A program made the translations under genes and the position numbers. This document shows positions 1 through 11,847 of a stretch of DNA of 64,000 nucleotides, piece after piece; position 1 is the first letter of the stretch, and each line of letters opens with the position of its first letter. Below the pieces are notes generated by a model. It searched no databases. It was given only the letters and a program-made list of their open reading frames with translations, and had not been told where the DNA came from. Source of the stretch: Anthopleura xanthogrammica (lineage: Eukaryota; Cnidaria; Anthozoa; Actiniaria; Actiniidae); NCBI GenBank assembly GCA_964019055.1, contig OZ025213.1, forward strand, positions 10,474,583-10,538,582. Direction: 5' to 3'.

Positions 1-1
1 T

Positions 2-1096
<1,095 letters not shown>

Positions 1097-2396
1097 TGAC
1101 GGAACATTCTTTAAATAGGTAGCATCACTTATAATATGGTCTTAAATGAAGTAAAATATTCGATTGATTTAGAAATACTGCAAAACTGTGACTAATAATT
1201 AGTGGAAATTACAAATCAATAGAATAAGAAAAGAAATTTTAGATGTTGTCTAGGAATTTGAGGGACACGTTCCTACATGGTTTGACTATATGGCTCCAAA
1301 ACTTGATAATACGAATCAATATTTTAAATATAGTTTTATAGCCTTTCCTCTGTGTAGGTTTTTACATCCATATGAAAAATCAAATGAATTGATGGCACAT
1401 GAAGTTTTAAAGTTGAATTAATAGCATAGCAATGAAAAGTGAGAAAGTCTCCATAAATTGTTCTCAGTATAGTTTCTCTCGGCCCTAAAATATGACTGAG
1501 AAGCCTGAAAAGTAAGACTTACCAGGAGGCCGATGTAATATAAATTTGTAGTCCAAGACAATATATGAATATTCTAGGACTGATGGATGTATTTAGCCGA
1601 CTAATATTATAATAATATCTAATATTATTATCTTTTTTCATATCATTTCGTTGTGTTTCCGTGTATTGGTCAAATTTGAGAATAAAAAGAAGTGTTAAAC
1701 ATTGTGTCAATATTTTTATCATTTTATATTTATATTTTAATGATATTAATTAATTAATAGATATTCATTATGTAACGCCTGGTTTTCACTTGCGACGGAA
1801 TCAGAGTCGGAGTCTGAGTCGGAAGCAGCTTATGATGAAGTGAAAACCAGAAAACGGAGTCGGAATCGGGGTCAGAAGCGCGTCAGATCGAGGCGGAATC
1901 GGAAGGATCAGAAGGTTTCCTGTTTTTTCTTTCTTCTTTTCGCTTTTGAAGAGCGCTTTTCACTTTCAGTCAGTTACGAAAGAACTGCTTCCAAATCCGA
2001 TTCAAAGTTCTGTTCGGCCTGCGATCCCTGGCAGTCTTGAGGTTTGAAGGTCTCCATCATACAGGGCTGCCATGCTCATTTTGCTACGAAAAGTTGCAGT
2101 ACACCGGGACGTGTTTCAGTTGGGGCTAGACAAGAGGCACTACCTATCACTCGCTTTGTCCAACCTTTGGAAATTAAGGTTGCTAGGGCATCCCTAGCTC
2201 CGCCGCGCACCTATGTTACATTTCCAGTAACACGGTACAACCAACAGATATATAAGAGCAACACTAAATACCACACAACCAACTCTTCCAGTTATTGTTT
2301 TATTTTTATCATTTCTCGTTTCAAAAAAATAATTTATCTGTATTTTAAAAGTCAAATCCCCTTCCTGCATCTTGTTTTAAAAACCATGCGTTCATT
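1097..2396. other. Intergenic tail-to-tail region between GDH and CLPB
   Basis: This holds the AT-rich 3' flank of the GDH gene, a repeat at 1771-1960, and the CLPB 3' end. A polyadenylation hexamer for CLPB lies on the minus strand at 2304-2299, about 95 bp past its stop. No coding exon is recognised; the open frames at 1840-2400 fall on repeat or low-complexity sequence. Confidence 0.6.
1771..1960. repeat. Hairpin plus GAGTCGG/GGAATC-rich repeat
   Basis: CTGGTTTTCACTT near 1779-1792 is repeated in inverse orientation as AAGTGAAAACCAG at 1838-1850. The loop and the following bases are built of GAGTCGG, GGAATC and similar short units. It looks like a small foldback element or a degenerate satellite. 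Family not identified. Confidence 0.5.
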
Positions 2397-5300
2397 TTAG
2401 AATAATAACTTGTAATCTTCTTGATTCAGGTTACTTTTAATATCAATGTCGACTTTCTTGCTGCCTTCTTTAACGAGCTGTAGTTTTATCATCGGGGTTA
2501 CAGACACGTCTTTCTGTTCCTTCAGGGGTTTTGTGAGGTTATCGTGTTGTTGGCTGTAGTCTACTGTAATATGGATGGTGCTGCCATGTTCGATCAATTC
2601 TCGTTCATGTGCAGCTGCTAACTGATTGACGACACGTCGTTCAACCTGGACAAATGAAGGGGTAAACTTCGTTATTTTACTGGTTAATTGAATACTAATA
2701 TTTCTAATGCTATTCAGAAAGCTGCGATGCAAATGCCTGGCATCATCATCGAGCATGCGCAGTAAGAATAACAGAGTTCTGGAGTCGAGAGTGGTTGTGA
2801 CAGCTTGGGCTGTTTGATTTCCCATTTCAGACCACAAGTCATTCCCTTGAGTATCATTTCTTTGTTAAACGGAAAATAAGGGAATTATCACAGTTGCAAT
2901 ACTTGTTTCTAATCCTGAGCTCAACCCAAACTCAAAATTCTTAATCCATCCCTAATAGAAGTGTGATGGAGTTTTTTACCTCATGCTTAATAGAGCGAGC
3001 ACCATAATATACATCATATCCATCAGCTAGGACATCCATCACTTCTCTATCCCACGTGATATGAATATCGTGACGTTTCAAGGCCTGTAGGGAAAAAATG
3101 TACGACACGTAAGCAAATGTCATCATGACTAACACATCAACATCGTGATTGCAGAAATTAGACCGCAATAAATCTTTGGTTTTGTTTCACGGATATTTGA
3201 TGCGCGCACTCTATTTGAGGCGAGGAAAACGTGCTAAATATTACGAGTGAAATCAAACAAAAATTCTGTACAATATTTTTTTGTGTGCGCGCCCTTCTTT
3301 TTCTATCGTACTTTCATCTAACTATATCTATATAACCCCCTTCACAGTAGTCTCCTTAGCAGCCGTTTTTAGTTTTCGTTCCATTCCCCCACGGGAACGA
3401 AAACTAAAAACGGCTGCTAAGGAGACTACCTTCACAGTTCCCTGTCATCTTCAAAAAGTAGCCATGCCTTTGCATTGAAGCGAGACATGAGGTGACCTTG
3501 CAATGATAGAGACATGTGAATAATTGTCCAAAGTGTTAAAAAAGGTCTCTATCATTGTAAGGTCACCTCACGCCTTCCTTCGATGCAAAGGCACGACTAC
3601 CTTTCAAGATGGCACAGGGAACTGTGGAAGGGGCTACTGGACTGCATGTGACTAGCCTTTGAGACTAGTAACTCACCGTTTTGGACCAATGTTCCAATTC
3701 GCGTGAAACTAACTGTAGGAGCTCAGAGCGAGAAAATGGCAAGAAATAGACAATCTCATTAATCCTGCCAAGAAACTCATCCCTTTGAAAATGACGCTAA
3801 GAAATAAAATAACAACATTATAGTTTGGTCTAACAACATGAACATAGGGCAAGTGCTAATGTTATTGGTCTTACTGCATAGTTGACATGACTGTAATATC
3901 GTACGGAAAGTTACTCTGATAAAGCACTTTGATTGGATGCCAAGGTCATGATCTCCCACGCTGTGATTGGTTCAAAGGTTTGATGTCATTCCTCACCGTG
4001 ACCTTTCCGTACATACCATAACATCATATAAGGCGAAGCTAGACCATGCACCATGTTCTCTATCTCAGAAAAGGTCTGAGCGTTACATACTTCATATACA
4101 AAAATGCATGCATGCATATAGAACCTTTGCACTAAAAATCCTAAAGCCCCACCTGAAGTTAAAAAAATCAATCTACAAGAGAAGAGAATTATTTTGCCGG
4201 TTTTGAAGAAATAATCCAGAAATAATCCAGCTGTAAGGAATTTTTTTTTCGTTTACCTTTAGGATTGGCTGAACAACCTTTTCTTTAAATTTTCGGGATA
4301 TCGTTATTTGTTCTGTTATTTCATTCTCTAAAAAAGAAACCAATCATCATCGTTTATTATTTTGGTATTCTAACTAGGATTTTATGCAGCTATCCGAAAA
4401 AGGTTGAACGGCGATTGGCGATTGGCAATCGGTGATTGGTGAGGTAATATAACCAAGTAAAATGAGAACTTTCCAACTGAAAATTCACAAGATGAACGAG
4501 CCATACTACTTGCAAAGGTAAGGTATTCGCTGAATGGTGCAGGCATTGTTTAGGTATGGATATGAAGAAATTCTTATCGTCCCACAGTTTCTTTCGCTCA
4601 TGCTATCGCCAATCACCGATCGCCATTCTTCCCTAGGTTTACTATTTTAAGTATACTAACCATCTTTTCTCATTAAAGCAGCCTCACGGGCTTCCTGTCG
4701 TAACTCCAGTGCATGGTTGGCGATTTCATTACTAGCAAGGTTTGACGTCATAACAAAAATGGCATCCTTACATTCTATTGTCTTGCCCTTGCCATCTGTT
4801 AGCCTCCCCTATATTAACGTTTACAAATATATTGAAACCTGTCCCTTTAGTAAACGGATAACTACTAATGGAGGGGGTGGGGGTGAAGTGGGGTGGGGTG
4901 GGGTGGGGTGGGGTGGAGGTGAAGGTGAAGTAGGGGTGCGATTTAATGATATTTATAAGAGAAATTCTTCCTACCTCATCAAATAACTGCAACATAACAG
5001 TAAGAACATCTGGATGGGCCTTATCAACCTACACACAAAATATAATGCAAGTTATTAATGGTGTTCAAATAAGCCAATCAGTGGCCTGTTAACACAAATA
5101 TCTTCAAATCATGTTTATACCTCATCAAATAGAACCACAGCTTCAGGGCATTCTCTGAGCCGTTTAGTCAGTTGTCCCCCCTGATCGTGTCCTATGTAAC
5201 CAGGGGGGGCACCAATCATTTTAGCCACTTCATGTTTTTCTTGGTATTCTGACATATCAAGACGAATAAATCCCTATAACAAGAACGAATGTATACACAT

Positions 5301-8300
5301 TAGTATATAAAAGATTTTTTTTCCAAATCATAGTATTATGTACAAAAAATAGTATTATATACAATATTGAGATCGCAGGATTCTCTCAAGAATTTTCTTT
5401 TTTCCTTGATACCAATACTAATAGAATCCTTTTTGCAGTTCCTTTGGTTGGCCTAAACACCATTATCTTGTGACCCCAAAAGGGTAAAACATTTGAATAA
5501 GAAAAACAATTTAAAGAGGATTCTGATAGTAACTAGTGGTATCAAGAAGTAATAATATTAAGTAGAAAGGATAAGGTTTGTATGTATATAATTTAGTGCA
5601 AAATATTAATAATAAATGGCCTCTCCAACATACTTTTTTGTTGCCTTTGTGAATATAGTTGGCTATTTGCTTAGCAAGCTCTGTTTTTCCTGAATAGATA
5701 TGCAATAGAATTGTTAAGGATGGAAATATATCAATGGTGATGGAACAGACTTTGAGTACATATAAGAGCTACGTCATATATATTGTTACTCCCTCCATAG
5801 TATTTGTCGAAGGTGAAATGGCAATTTTAATTAAAAGCTACCTGTGCACATTTACAATAACAATGGAATGATACATACCAATCCCTGAAGAACCTAAAAA
5901 CAAAAGCGCTAGGGGATGTTCTTCATCATGCCATCCATTTTCCTTTCTGCGAATGGCTGTCAATTTAACACAATAACAAATTTTAATGTGCCATCTTCAT
6001 TATTCATTATTATATCTAGCATGTATATCAATGTAATGTACGTACCTCCAGCGACAATGAGTATAGGTCCTTCCTGTCCTACAATGTGTTCTTTAATTCT
6101 TTTCTCAAGAGGATAACGCCTTCTCTCTTCAGCTTCTTTTCTCTTTCTTTCTTCTACAAACTGCCAGATGGATAAAATCAAATTAATACCTCAAAATCAG
6201 AGTTGGTAGGTTGGTAACTTACTATTACTGGGGCTGCTTAGACAGCAAAAACCAATCAAAATGTAGAATGAAAACAATGCATTCCAACTTTGGCCAGTCG
6301 AGCCAATCAGAAACCATCAAAAAACAATTATAGCATTTCAACATTGAGTTCATCTGATGCAACAAAATTATTCTGATACCCATGAGAAAAAGACAAACAT
6401 GTAAACAACTTATACTATCCAGGTTTCTGGTTGCATTATTTTCATTCTAAGATTTGATTGGTTCTCGGGTTCTTGCTGTCTAAGTGGCCCTGGTTATAGT
6501 AGTCGCACTGTAAGATGTTTGTTTCTGAAACTCTTCTAAAGATATTGAAATGAAAGAAAATTGGCCTGATCAATAGTTTTATTACCTTTGTTGTATATTC
6601 GTTGATAATATTTATAATAGATTGTTCTCTTGTGTAGCTTACAGCATCATGACCAGTGTCATCCTTTAAAGTTGGATCACAACCTACAAAAATATACAAG
6701 AAAAAACCAAAAAAATAAAGAGCCATAGAAAATCTCATTTTTGAATTATTCTTAACATGAGTTTTACTTGTAAAATCATACAAGTGTCTGTTGTTCCTTA
6801 TTATCCAGTCACAGCTCTGATCCAGGCTGCTATCATAGGTACTATGCAAGGGCGGATCCAGGAATTTTTGAAAGGGGGGGTCCAACCAGCTAACCTCAGG
6901 TATGACAGGGGGGTCGCAACCCTTGACCCTCCCCCTGGATCCGCCCTTGCTACGTTTGCCGTAATACATGTCATATACCTTACCTGCATTAAGAAGGAGC
7001 TGAACACATTCATAACTATCAGCCAGGGCTGCGTAATGTAGAGGAGTGAAGCCAGAGAAGTTAGCTCCTTTGTTTAGTCTGTCACTGAAACTGTTTTCCC
7101 TCTCCAGCATAACTGTATAACAAATAAAGTGCAGTGTGTAAACAGTAAAGACGTTTCAGGTTGTCGAAACATCAGTCACATCAAACAGTCCTTCTCAGGA
7201 CTACATCCACCCGGATGATCATAATACAAATATTGTTTCTTCAAAAAATATTGTTACTTCAATAAATATACATTCACCTGGGTTCAGACCTTTCTTTACA
7301 GTAAAGATTATGATGAGGATGATATGACAAGGAGGAGAATATATTGCCAGGGGTTTCACATCCCCTTAGAGTATGTAGTAAAAATGATTACGAGGATGTT
7401 GAAAAGGAGGAGAAGGAGAATGACCAAGAGTAGGAGTATGATAATTATGAGGAAGAGGATAATGATGATAGAATGGAAAATACCTTCAAATGTTCTCCAC
7501 TGTTTTTTCTGTGCCACTTTGAATGCACTACTAAACTCTTCTAAGGTATTGGGATCAGCACCAGCTTCAAGAAGTAGTTGAAGAGCCCTGATTGAAGCAA
7601 TTGAGTATTCTAGTAAGTTTACAGTATATACACTGTCTTTAGTCTAGATATACTATTAATAGGTACTAAATGATAATCAAAATAGCAGAAACTATTGATG
7701 ACAAAAAACTACATGGCACAACACCAAATCAAATGTGTATCACGTTCATACCCATCACTTCCATTCATTGCTGCCACATGTATAGGTGCCCAACCAAGTG
7801 AATGTTTTTGACTGACATCATATCCTTGCTTTATCAACCTGGAAAAACAAGCACAATTTGAATCTCTTGTTTATTTGTAGGTCTTCCATTTAGTTTTTTA
7901 GAGAAATAAACAATAAACAATATGTATTTGTTACTAACTGGACCTTTCTAATTCCAGGACATTATTATCCTTGGCAAATTTGCATATTTTCTGTATTACA
8001 CCTGTTGATAGCAATCAAATGATACAAGTTTGTAAGTATTAAGGCCATAATAAACATTTGCCCAAGTTGCTGAAATGGAGAGGGCAGACATCTTAGTGAT
8101 GCCACCACCCTTTCCCCTAGGCAACTCCAGGTCTACGCTGTTATAGGAAGCACAGGTGGAATAGCGGTAAGAGCACTTGACTCTCATCAATGTAACCTGG
8201 GTTCTAGTCCCATTGGGCTTGGTGTTGTATGTGAGTAGAGTTTCTAGTTGGGTCTCTTCAGTGCTTCAAGGGTTTTTCTCCAGGTTCTCTGGTTTGATCC

Positions 8301-8990
8301 TCCCTTCACAAAAATAAACTTCTAAATTTCAATTTGATCATGGAACAAGGGTCTCAGGTTTGTTAGCCACTGGCTATTAAGTCGGCTACCCTCGTGAAAA
8401 AACAAAACAAGGATGGGGTTATGGTTATTAATACCAATCACAATGACCAGAAAATAAATTGCCTAAAACAATTGCAATCTCTGCTGCAGCATATTTTCTT
8501 GCCATTTACAGTACATTTTCAAGTCGTTGTAAGGTGATGATGAGTGTCGTCTTGCTTTACACAAGAGAATTACCCAGGTGTAAACACGTCCAAAACATGG
8601 TTTTTCTGATGCAATCAATATAACACCATATGAGCATTGTACACAATATGTATTAAAATAGTACAGATTTCTGCAAAGTGGGCAACGCATTCATGCTATC
8701 AATATGACACAACGAAAAATATCAAAAAGGATGAAGATTTAGTGAATTTCCACCATTAACTTACTTGTAGAGTAGCAGAGAGCGACTCCAGCACTCAAAC
8801 AGCACCCACCAACTCCAACAAATAACCTCCATTGGGCATTTTTTTTACTCAAACTACCGAGCGGCTTCCATGCTACAGCTCTTGCGCTCGTTAACCGCAA
8901 TAATATTATAGCTTTTCTTCTTATAATAGAGCTGTTATAAATAAGCAAACGACGACTAAACCTGAAACACGACAAAAACACGGCAGCCAT
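2397..8990 (-). CDS. CLPB: CLPB/Skd3, mitochondrial ankyrin-repeat AAA+ disaggregase (16 exons)
   Basis: ATP-driven protein disaggregase of the mitochondrial intermembrane space. Exons in coding order: 8990-8765, 8001-7944, 7838-7752, 7587-7484, 7112-6984, 6683-6586, 6160-6046, 5956-5879, 5689-5634, 5273-5121, 5028-4975, 4808-4661, 4327-4257, 3796-3677, 3084-2980, 2645-2397; 1851 nt, 616 residues plus TAA. The N-terminus is Arg-rich (targeting signal) followed by a hydrophobic span near residues 55-73. Ankyrin repeats ([37 protein letters not shown]) cover about residues 80-230. Then come the charged [13 protein letters not shown] linker, Walker A GSSGIGKT (about 293-300), pore loop GYIGHDQGG, Walker B VVLFDE (about 363-368), sensor 1 MTSNLAS, sensor 2 GARSIKHE and the D2-small C-domain [14 protein letters not shown]. 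It aligns end to end with human CLPB (707 residues), with a shorter N-terminus. The start is the first ATG giving a targeting-type N-terminus; an in-frame ATG at 9119 would give a longer leader. The exon 2 donor (GTCCAG) is weak but keeps frame. Confidence 0.95.
3335..3637. repeat. CCTTTCACAGTTCCCTG foldback element, interrupted copy
   Basis: The ends are CCCTTCACAG (left) and GGAACTGTGGAAGGGG (right). Inside are inverted copies of a core: TAGCCATGCCTTTGCAT and GACCTTGCAATGATAGAGAC against their reverse complements near 3545-3605. It belongs to the family also seen at about 22515, 23282 and 41148. A second palindrome has inserted into its left end. It lies in a CLPB intron. Confidence 0.75.
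3339..3437. mobile_element. 81-bp palindromic MITE with 9-bp target duplication
   Basis: The core at 3348-3428 is a near-perfect hairpin. TAGTCTCCTTAGCAGCCG begins the left arm, its reverse complement ends the right arm, and the loop is a short C-rich stretch. It is flanked on both sides by CCTTCACAG (3339-3347 and 3429-3437). An 8-9 bp duplication fits hAT- or Mutator-like transposases. It is nested in the older foldback element. Confidence 0.8.
4871..4935 (+). repeat. G-rich (GGGGT)n microsatellite in CLPB intron 11
   Basis: A run of GGGGTGGGGT-type units flanked by GAAGGTGAAG, inside the 166-bp intron 4809-4974 of the minus-strand CLPB gene. It contains many G-runs of four on the plus strand, so the pre-mRNA, read from the minus strand, is C-rich here. 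The open frames over it are low-complexity and not genes. Confidence 0.7.
6846..6951. mobile_element. Short MITE with GCAAGGGCGGATCCAGG terminal inverted repeats
   Basis: GCAAGGGCGGATCCAGG at the left end and its exact reverse complement CCTGGATCCGCCCTTGC at the right end enclose about 70 bp that is G/C-run rich. About 105 bp in all, in the CLPB intron 6684-6983. I could not identify a clean target-site duplication. Spurious open frames run through it on both strands. Confidence 0.75.
8140..8410 (+). mobile_element. tRNA-derived SINE in CLPB intron 1
   Basis: A tRNA-like head is visible: A-box-like GGAATAGCGGTAAGAGCAC near 8158-8176 and B-box-like GGGTTCTAGTCCC near 8199-8211. It is followed by a tRNA-unrelated body and an A-rich tail (AAAAAACAAAACAA near 8397-8410). 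It cannot be a functional tRNA gene: there is no recognisable acceptor stem pairing and the A box is degenerate. It is oriented opposite to the host gene. Confidence 0.65.
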
Positions 8991-9149
8991 TTTAAATGGA
9001 GACCGAGTAGGACTGGGGAGAGTACGATGGGTCAGCGGATTTTCATTCAAAAACAAAATGGCGTCCAAAGAATAAAGTAAAAAAAAAGTTGTCAAAAATC
9101 CTGCTGAATTTTTGGTCACTTATCGAGGAAAAACTGAATATTATTTGAT
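8991..9149. promoter_or_regulatory. Bidirectional CLPB/VMA21 promoter interval
   Basis: Only 159 bp separate the CLPB start codon (minus strand, 8990) and the VMA21 start codon (plus strand, 9150). Both 5' UTRs and core promoters must sit here or inside exon 1 of the partner. I see no TATA box in a convincing position. Shared control is inferred from spacing alone. Confidence 0.6.
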
Positions 9150-10524
9150 ATGCAGGGTCAATTACAGCCTGGAGACCCAATTGGGTAAGTTCTGGTGTAA
9201 TTTTTTTGAGAGTTAGTGAGATTATCAGAGATTATTTCATGAAAGAAACTCTAATGTTTCACTTGTCAAAATTACTTTGTCTTCCAACAGTCCTCGTGAA
9301 CGTGTGGTTCTTTATACTCTACTGAAGTTTACACTTGGGATGGTTCTTCTTCCAATAAGTGGGTTTTTCATCTCAAAGAGACTGATATTTGAAGGTAAGC
9401 TATATATGGATAGTGTAAGTTACTTGTTAACATAGAAATGTAAGCTTACACTCTAAAACTTGATTCTCTCTAAACTAGTAAAAATTTCTTATTTTAAGGT
9501 CCCCTAATAAGAGACCATAAGTGTCTCAGAGTATAATCTCTTATCTGGGGACTAAAATAAGAACTTCTTACTAGTTTTGAGAGAATCTAGGAGAATCAAG
9601 TTCTAGAGTGTTAAAAGCTCGTAATCATAACATTAATTATTAACATGGTCTTGTCCCTGATAAAATGAAACAACAATAATCTTCCCCTTGTTTCAATAAC
9701 AAGTCATAAAGCATTTAATTTTCCATTTGGCACTTCTTTTTAACTGCCATTAGTAATCTTTGGCCTGCCATCGACAGCCTGCTATTTTGAGTCCTGTAAA
9801 AGGTACCAACTGAATATGCTTTTGATTGATCAGATAAAAACTTAGACTTGCTCTAAGCTGACCTCCCTGATCTTAGATTCTGACAGAGACACGAGCATGG
9901 AGGAAGTGAAAAAAAGTGACCTTCAGAGTCACAAGAGGTTGACTTGTTCATCTTGCAGGATTTTCATTTTGCGCCAAAAATAGCATGTATTTCTGTAACA
10001 TGCGCTAAATTTCTGTACGTTGACAAAGAGCATGAGCATAATTTGGCGATCCATTTCTGGGTTGCTAAAATTGGCAGAAAACTAGTAGGAAAAGTCCAGA
10101 GCAAAGCTCCAGTGTGTGTGATCCTGGTTGGGCTACCTGTGCTTTAGTCAGCATATGAGAACAAATACAGAGATGAAGTACTTTGCAAAAGTCTAATACA
10201 AACCAAATTTCAGCATGTAGCATAAAGCTGCTGAGTTGGCATAATATTCAAAACTGCTATAATTTAATGTACTGAACCAAGTGTGAGAGAACAATAATAA
10301 ACTTACTTCAAGTGGCATCCCTTGCGACTCCTGTGTTACATATATGGTGCATTCCTTGAGTTAAAATGTTTGTTTATTTTGTTCCTGTACATATAGGTGT
10401 TCTAGGATATGATAATGGTGCAATAGGAGCAGCGGTCATAACAGTCATTATAATACATGCTATCATCTTCATGTACGTCAGAGTAGCCATCACTGAAGAT
10501 CAGCCAGTCAAGAAGAAAGAATAA
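9150..10524 (+). CDS. VMA21: VMA21, V-ATPase assembly integral membrane protein (3 exons)
   Basis: ER-resident chaperone that helps assemble the V0 sector of the vacuolar H+-ATPase. Exons 9150-9184, 9291-9394 and 10397-10524 join in frame to 88 residues plus TAA. Predicted span 1 is about residues 18-40 (LLKFTLGMVLLPISGFFISK) and span 2 about 48-73 (GAIGAAVITVIIIHAIIFMY). The loop between them contains the family-typical GYDNGAIGA. The C-terminus ends KKKE, which matches a KKXX dilysine ER-retrieval signal, as expected for this protein. Human VMA21 is about 101 residues, so the size fits. Intron 2 (1,002 bp) holds a palindromic element at about 9445-9615. AATAAA overlaps the stop codon at 10520-10525. 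Confidence 0.93.
9444..9616. mobile_element. Palindromic MITE with possible TA target duplication (VMA21 intron 2)
   Basis: TTACACTCTAAAACTTGATT at the left and its imperfect complement ending CAAGTTCTAGAGTGTTAA at the right enclose a second inverted pair (AAGGTCCCCTAATAAGAGA / TCTCTTATCTGGGGACT). Arms are about 75 bp with a small loop. TA immediately outside both ends would fit a Tc1/mariner-type target site; this is only two bases and so weak. Confidence 0.6.
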
Positions 10525-10975
10525 AATGCTGTAGAATTGTATACAAAAATAGCAATATTTAGCTCCAGGAAATATCTATACCCTACCCCCCTTGGTCCAT
10601 GCATACATATGGGTGATTGCAATGGCCTGCTGATATAAGCTGATACAGATTAATATTTTCTTTATAGATTTTCCAGGTGCTTGGGTTAGTCCATTTCTGT
10701 GTGTGTGGGGGAGAGGGGTGCAGTGTGTGGTTTTCCCTGAGGCTACATAGAAAATAAGGGGTAATTTTATTAAACTATTGGAATTGTGAAACATGCATTA
10801 ATTGCTACGAATATGCTTTCAACCGAATTTAAAGTACTATGATAATATCAATTCAAAATAATTTTTGAATTACGATCAAATATTTAATCAATATCCTAGT
10901 TTTTTATTCATCTCATTACCATATTACATTTACCATATACATAGGTTGTACTATCTTTAACAATAGACCCAGTTC

Positions 10976-11160
10976 ATCTTGGTGCAATGTTTATTTTTTC
11001 AGACAATATGTCATTTCCTGTAGAATAAGATTCTCTGTTTGAGTTATATTCATATTTGTGTCTTCTGATGCATGACCATTAAACAAACAAAATAATTTAG
11101 TGATACTCTTTGGGAATGACACATGGTCCGAAATGGGAAACATTACACCAAGACAAATTA
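10976..11160. repeat. GGGAAAACATTACxCCAA-type inverted-repeat element, copy 1
   Basis: The left end reads CTTGGTGCAATGTTT and the right end GAAACATTACACCAAGAC, with internal inverted blocks TGTCATTTCCTG / GGGAATGACACATGGTC and TTTGAGTTATATTCAT. Related copies lie at about 12380-12545 and 23990-24530, with a fragment at 2815-2880. About 185 bp, between VMA21 and the next gene. Family not identified. Confidence 0.6.
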
Positions 11161-11847
11161 GGTCTTTATTTACAAGTCTAAATTAATTCCTAGGTTCAGA
11201 TTATGAAAAATGCATTGCTAAAATTAAGTAGAATTAGGGATAGGGATTTCAAACATAGTGATAAGGATTCCAAGATATTTCTCAGAGTTTGAACTTGGCA
11301 GTAGTCAGCTAGTCATTTTGGCTAGTGAGGTTCAGTAACGTAATATTCTAGTTAGGTTCACTTATGTAATATTCATATTGGCTATATTTTCAAATTCCTT
11401 ATAATAATTTTCTCTGTCCAAATATATATCTTTCCTTTTCTGTAGAACCACAAGTCTAGTGAAACCTATGAGTTCACTAGCTACATGTCTATCAAGTAAA
11501 AAATTCAATTTGAGTTCTGTTTTTCTCCTTCTGAAAAAGTTTTCAAACCAGTAAATAAGGGTGCCACATTCTGGCAATGGTTTATAACACTTGCAAACTA
11601 AGATCTAGTAAAATGTTATCATAATTACAGATAAACTAGTATCAGCAGCCTGTATATTGTACTAAAGATGGTGTAACAAGAGGACTGACTTGGCTGTCTT
11701 TAGTTTTATTGATCAATAAGGAGTTCTTCATCACTTTCTTCTGATACAGCTGGCAGGTTGTAAAAGGGTCGCTGTTGATTATAAAACCCTCATCAATATA
11801 CAAGTATTGTAAGATAGAAATTCTCATTCAAAGTTAGTCATCTTTGT
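11161..11847. other. Intergenic region; 3' flank of gene at 11848-13606
   Basis: No exon is recognised. On the minus strand an AATAAA signal reads at 11710-11705, about 140 bp beyond the stop at 11848, and probably marks that gene's 3' end. Confidence 0.5.

Noticed and set aside
2397..2837. Continuous 146-residue minus-strand frame as a stand-alone gene.
   Set aside because: Only 2397-2645 is coding (CLPB last exon). Beyond that the frame runs into intron sequence after a CAG acceptor and into a dispersed repeat.
4717..4995. Open frames rich in Gly (plus) or Pro/Thr/His (minus).
   Set aside because: They run through the (GGGGT)n tract in a CLPB intron and overlap real CLPB exons in another frame.
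7588..7610. Alternative CLPB exon 4 acceptor (TAG at 7612-7610).
   Set aside because: Wrong phase with exon 3. The CAG at 7590-7588 keeps frame and preserves the ankyrin spacing.
7991..7991. Alternative CLPB exon 2 acceptor with the exon starting at 7990.
   Set aside because: It breaks the reading frame with exon 1. The CAG at 8004-8002 restores frame and matches the length of the human protein.
8158..8215. tRNA gene.
   Set aside because: A and B boxes are present but no full cloverleaf can be drawn, and the body and A-rich tail mark it as a SINE.
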